A stretch of DNA of 36,347 nt from a bacterium. Lineage in GTDB: Bacteria; Chloroflexota; Chloroflexia; Chloroflexales; Kallotenuaceae. This document shows positions 36,016 through 36,347 of this stretch, piece by piece. Below the pieces are notes generated by a model. It had not been told where the DNA came from and made no database searches. It was given only the letters and a program-made list of their open reading frames with translations. Where the stretch lies: positions 1-36,347 of the forward strand of contig JADDQE010000055.1 in assembly GCA_016781525.1 (NCBI GenBank), read 5' to 3'. The position numbers and the translations under genes were made by a program. How positions within the stretch are numbered: the stretch's first letter is position 1; every line of letters begins with the position of its first letter.

Positions 36016-36347
36016 CTACACGGACGGTGGCGGGACTTAGTGGTGCTGGCGCATCCGTGCGCAGCCGTGGAACATACCCTTGAACGGCGAGCGTCCGTCC
36101 TCCAAAATTCATGGCCTGCCGAAGCGTCCGCCACGCGTCGCACGCTTCAATCCTTTCCGTCGAATCGATAGCTAAAACGCAATTGGGCGTCGGGCGACGC
36201 TTCTGCAGCTTGCCGCATTCGGCGTAGGCCAGCAAGGACTGCAACTCCTAGCAGGTGTCCGGCAGTTGGACCGGCTCCAGCATGACGAATACCCGCCCTG
36301 TGCGAGACTCCTCACACAAACGGAGGGCCGTCAGGACCGGCAGTCCG
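36016..36347 (-). other. Right edge: unassigned, possibly the end of a broken gene
   Basis: One minus-strand frame is open from the window edge (GLPVLTALRLCEESRTGRV) to a TAG at 36248-36250. It continues in the same frame for about 70 codons (LLAYAECGKLQKRRPTP, LAIDSTERIEACDAW) toward 36040. It matches nothing I recognise. It could be the 3' end of a gene starting outside the window, with or without a nonsense mutation, or chance. Confidence 0.2.

Noticed and set aside
35867-36244. 125-codon minus-strand frame overlapping the GH2 3' end
   Set aside because: It runs through the GH2 terminator into the antisense of GH2, and no known family is visible. It is kept only as an unassigned edge remark.

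Overview
The window looks like a GC-rich chromosomal segment of a plant-polymer-degrading member of the Chloroflexota, probably class Chloroflexia. The strongest clue is the secreted PQQ-type sugar dehydrogenase at 20452-22188. It carries two N-terminal copies of a ~70-90-residue module (YW..hG, FG.pIs, QW.ER.RFE.HP, vLLG.LG) that I associate with secreted Chloroflexota proteins. The taxonomic call is inference, because no rRNA or tRNA is present.

Layout. (1) 101-1864: an AlkZ-like winged-helix protein and an SRAP (HMCES/YedK) protein, convergent, both pointing to DNA-damage handling. (2) 2213-4198: a YjhG/YagF-type sugar-acid dehydratase, followed by a small frameshifted gene (4376-4763). 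(3) 4903-13916, minus strand: a tight xylan/xylo-oligosaccharide operon, GH9 - GH8 (Tat lipoprotein) - GH3 - xylA - xylB. It has a canonical promoter covered by a perfect 28-bp palindrome, and the last ~31 codons of a sugar ABC permease survive in its leader. (4) 14532-16719: two LacI-family regulators. (5) 16791-19832: a GH5 gene and a GH10 xylanase gene, convergent. Their promoters have the same geometry: TTGACA, 17 bp, -10, 7 bp, then a GCAAACGNTTTCC operator. A third operator copy lies 132 bp behind the GH10 site. (6) 19595-20451: a long gene-poor stretch with a strong intrinsic terminator that belongs to no recognised gene. (7) 20452-22188: the PQQ-type dehydrogenase. (8) 22367-33713, minus strand: a purine operon in the order purKE - purL - purC - purF - purD - purM - purN, encoding every step from PRPP to SAICAR. 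(9) 34070-35947: a GH2 glycosidase with its own promoter, a long leader and a strong terminator. The last ~330 bases hold no gene I can name.

How it fits together. Most of the glycosidases (GH9, GH3, GH10, GH5, GH2) have no visible signal peptide, and only GH8 is exported. The picture is of uptake of oligosaccharides, trimming in the cytoplasm, and entry of xylose into the pentose phosphate pathway through XylA and XylB. A parallel oxidative route through sugar oxidation and the YjhG-like dehydratase is possible but unproven. The LacI at 14532-15566 probably controls the xyl operon and itself. The LacI at 15703-16719 probably controls the GH5 and GH10 promoters. The purine operon stands out for two fusions: an Ade2-like PurK-PurE protein, and a PurL protein with two PurS-like N-terminal domains and a C-terminal PurQ amidotransferase.
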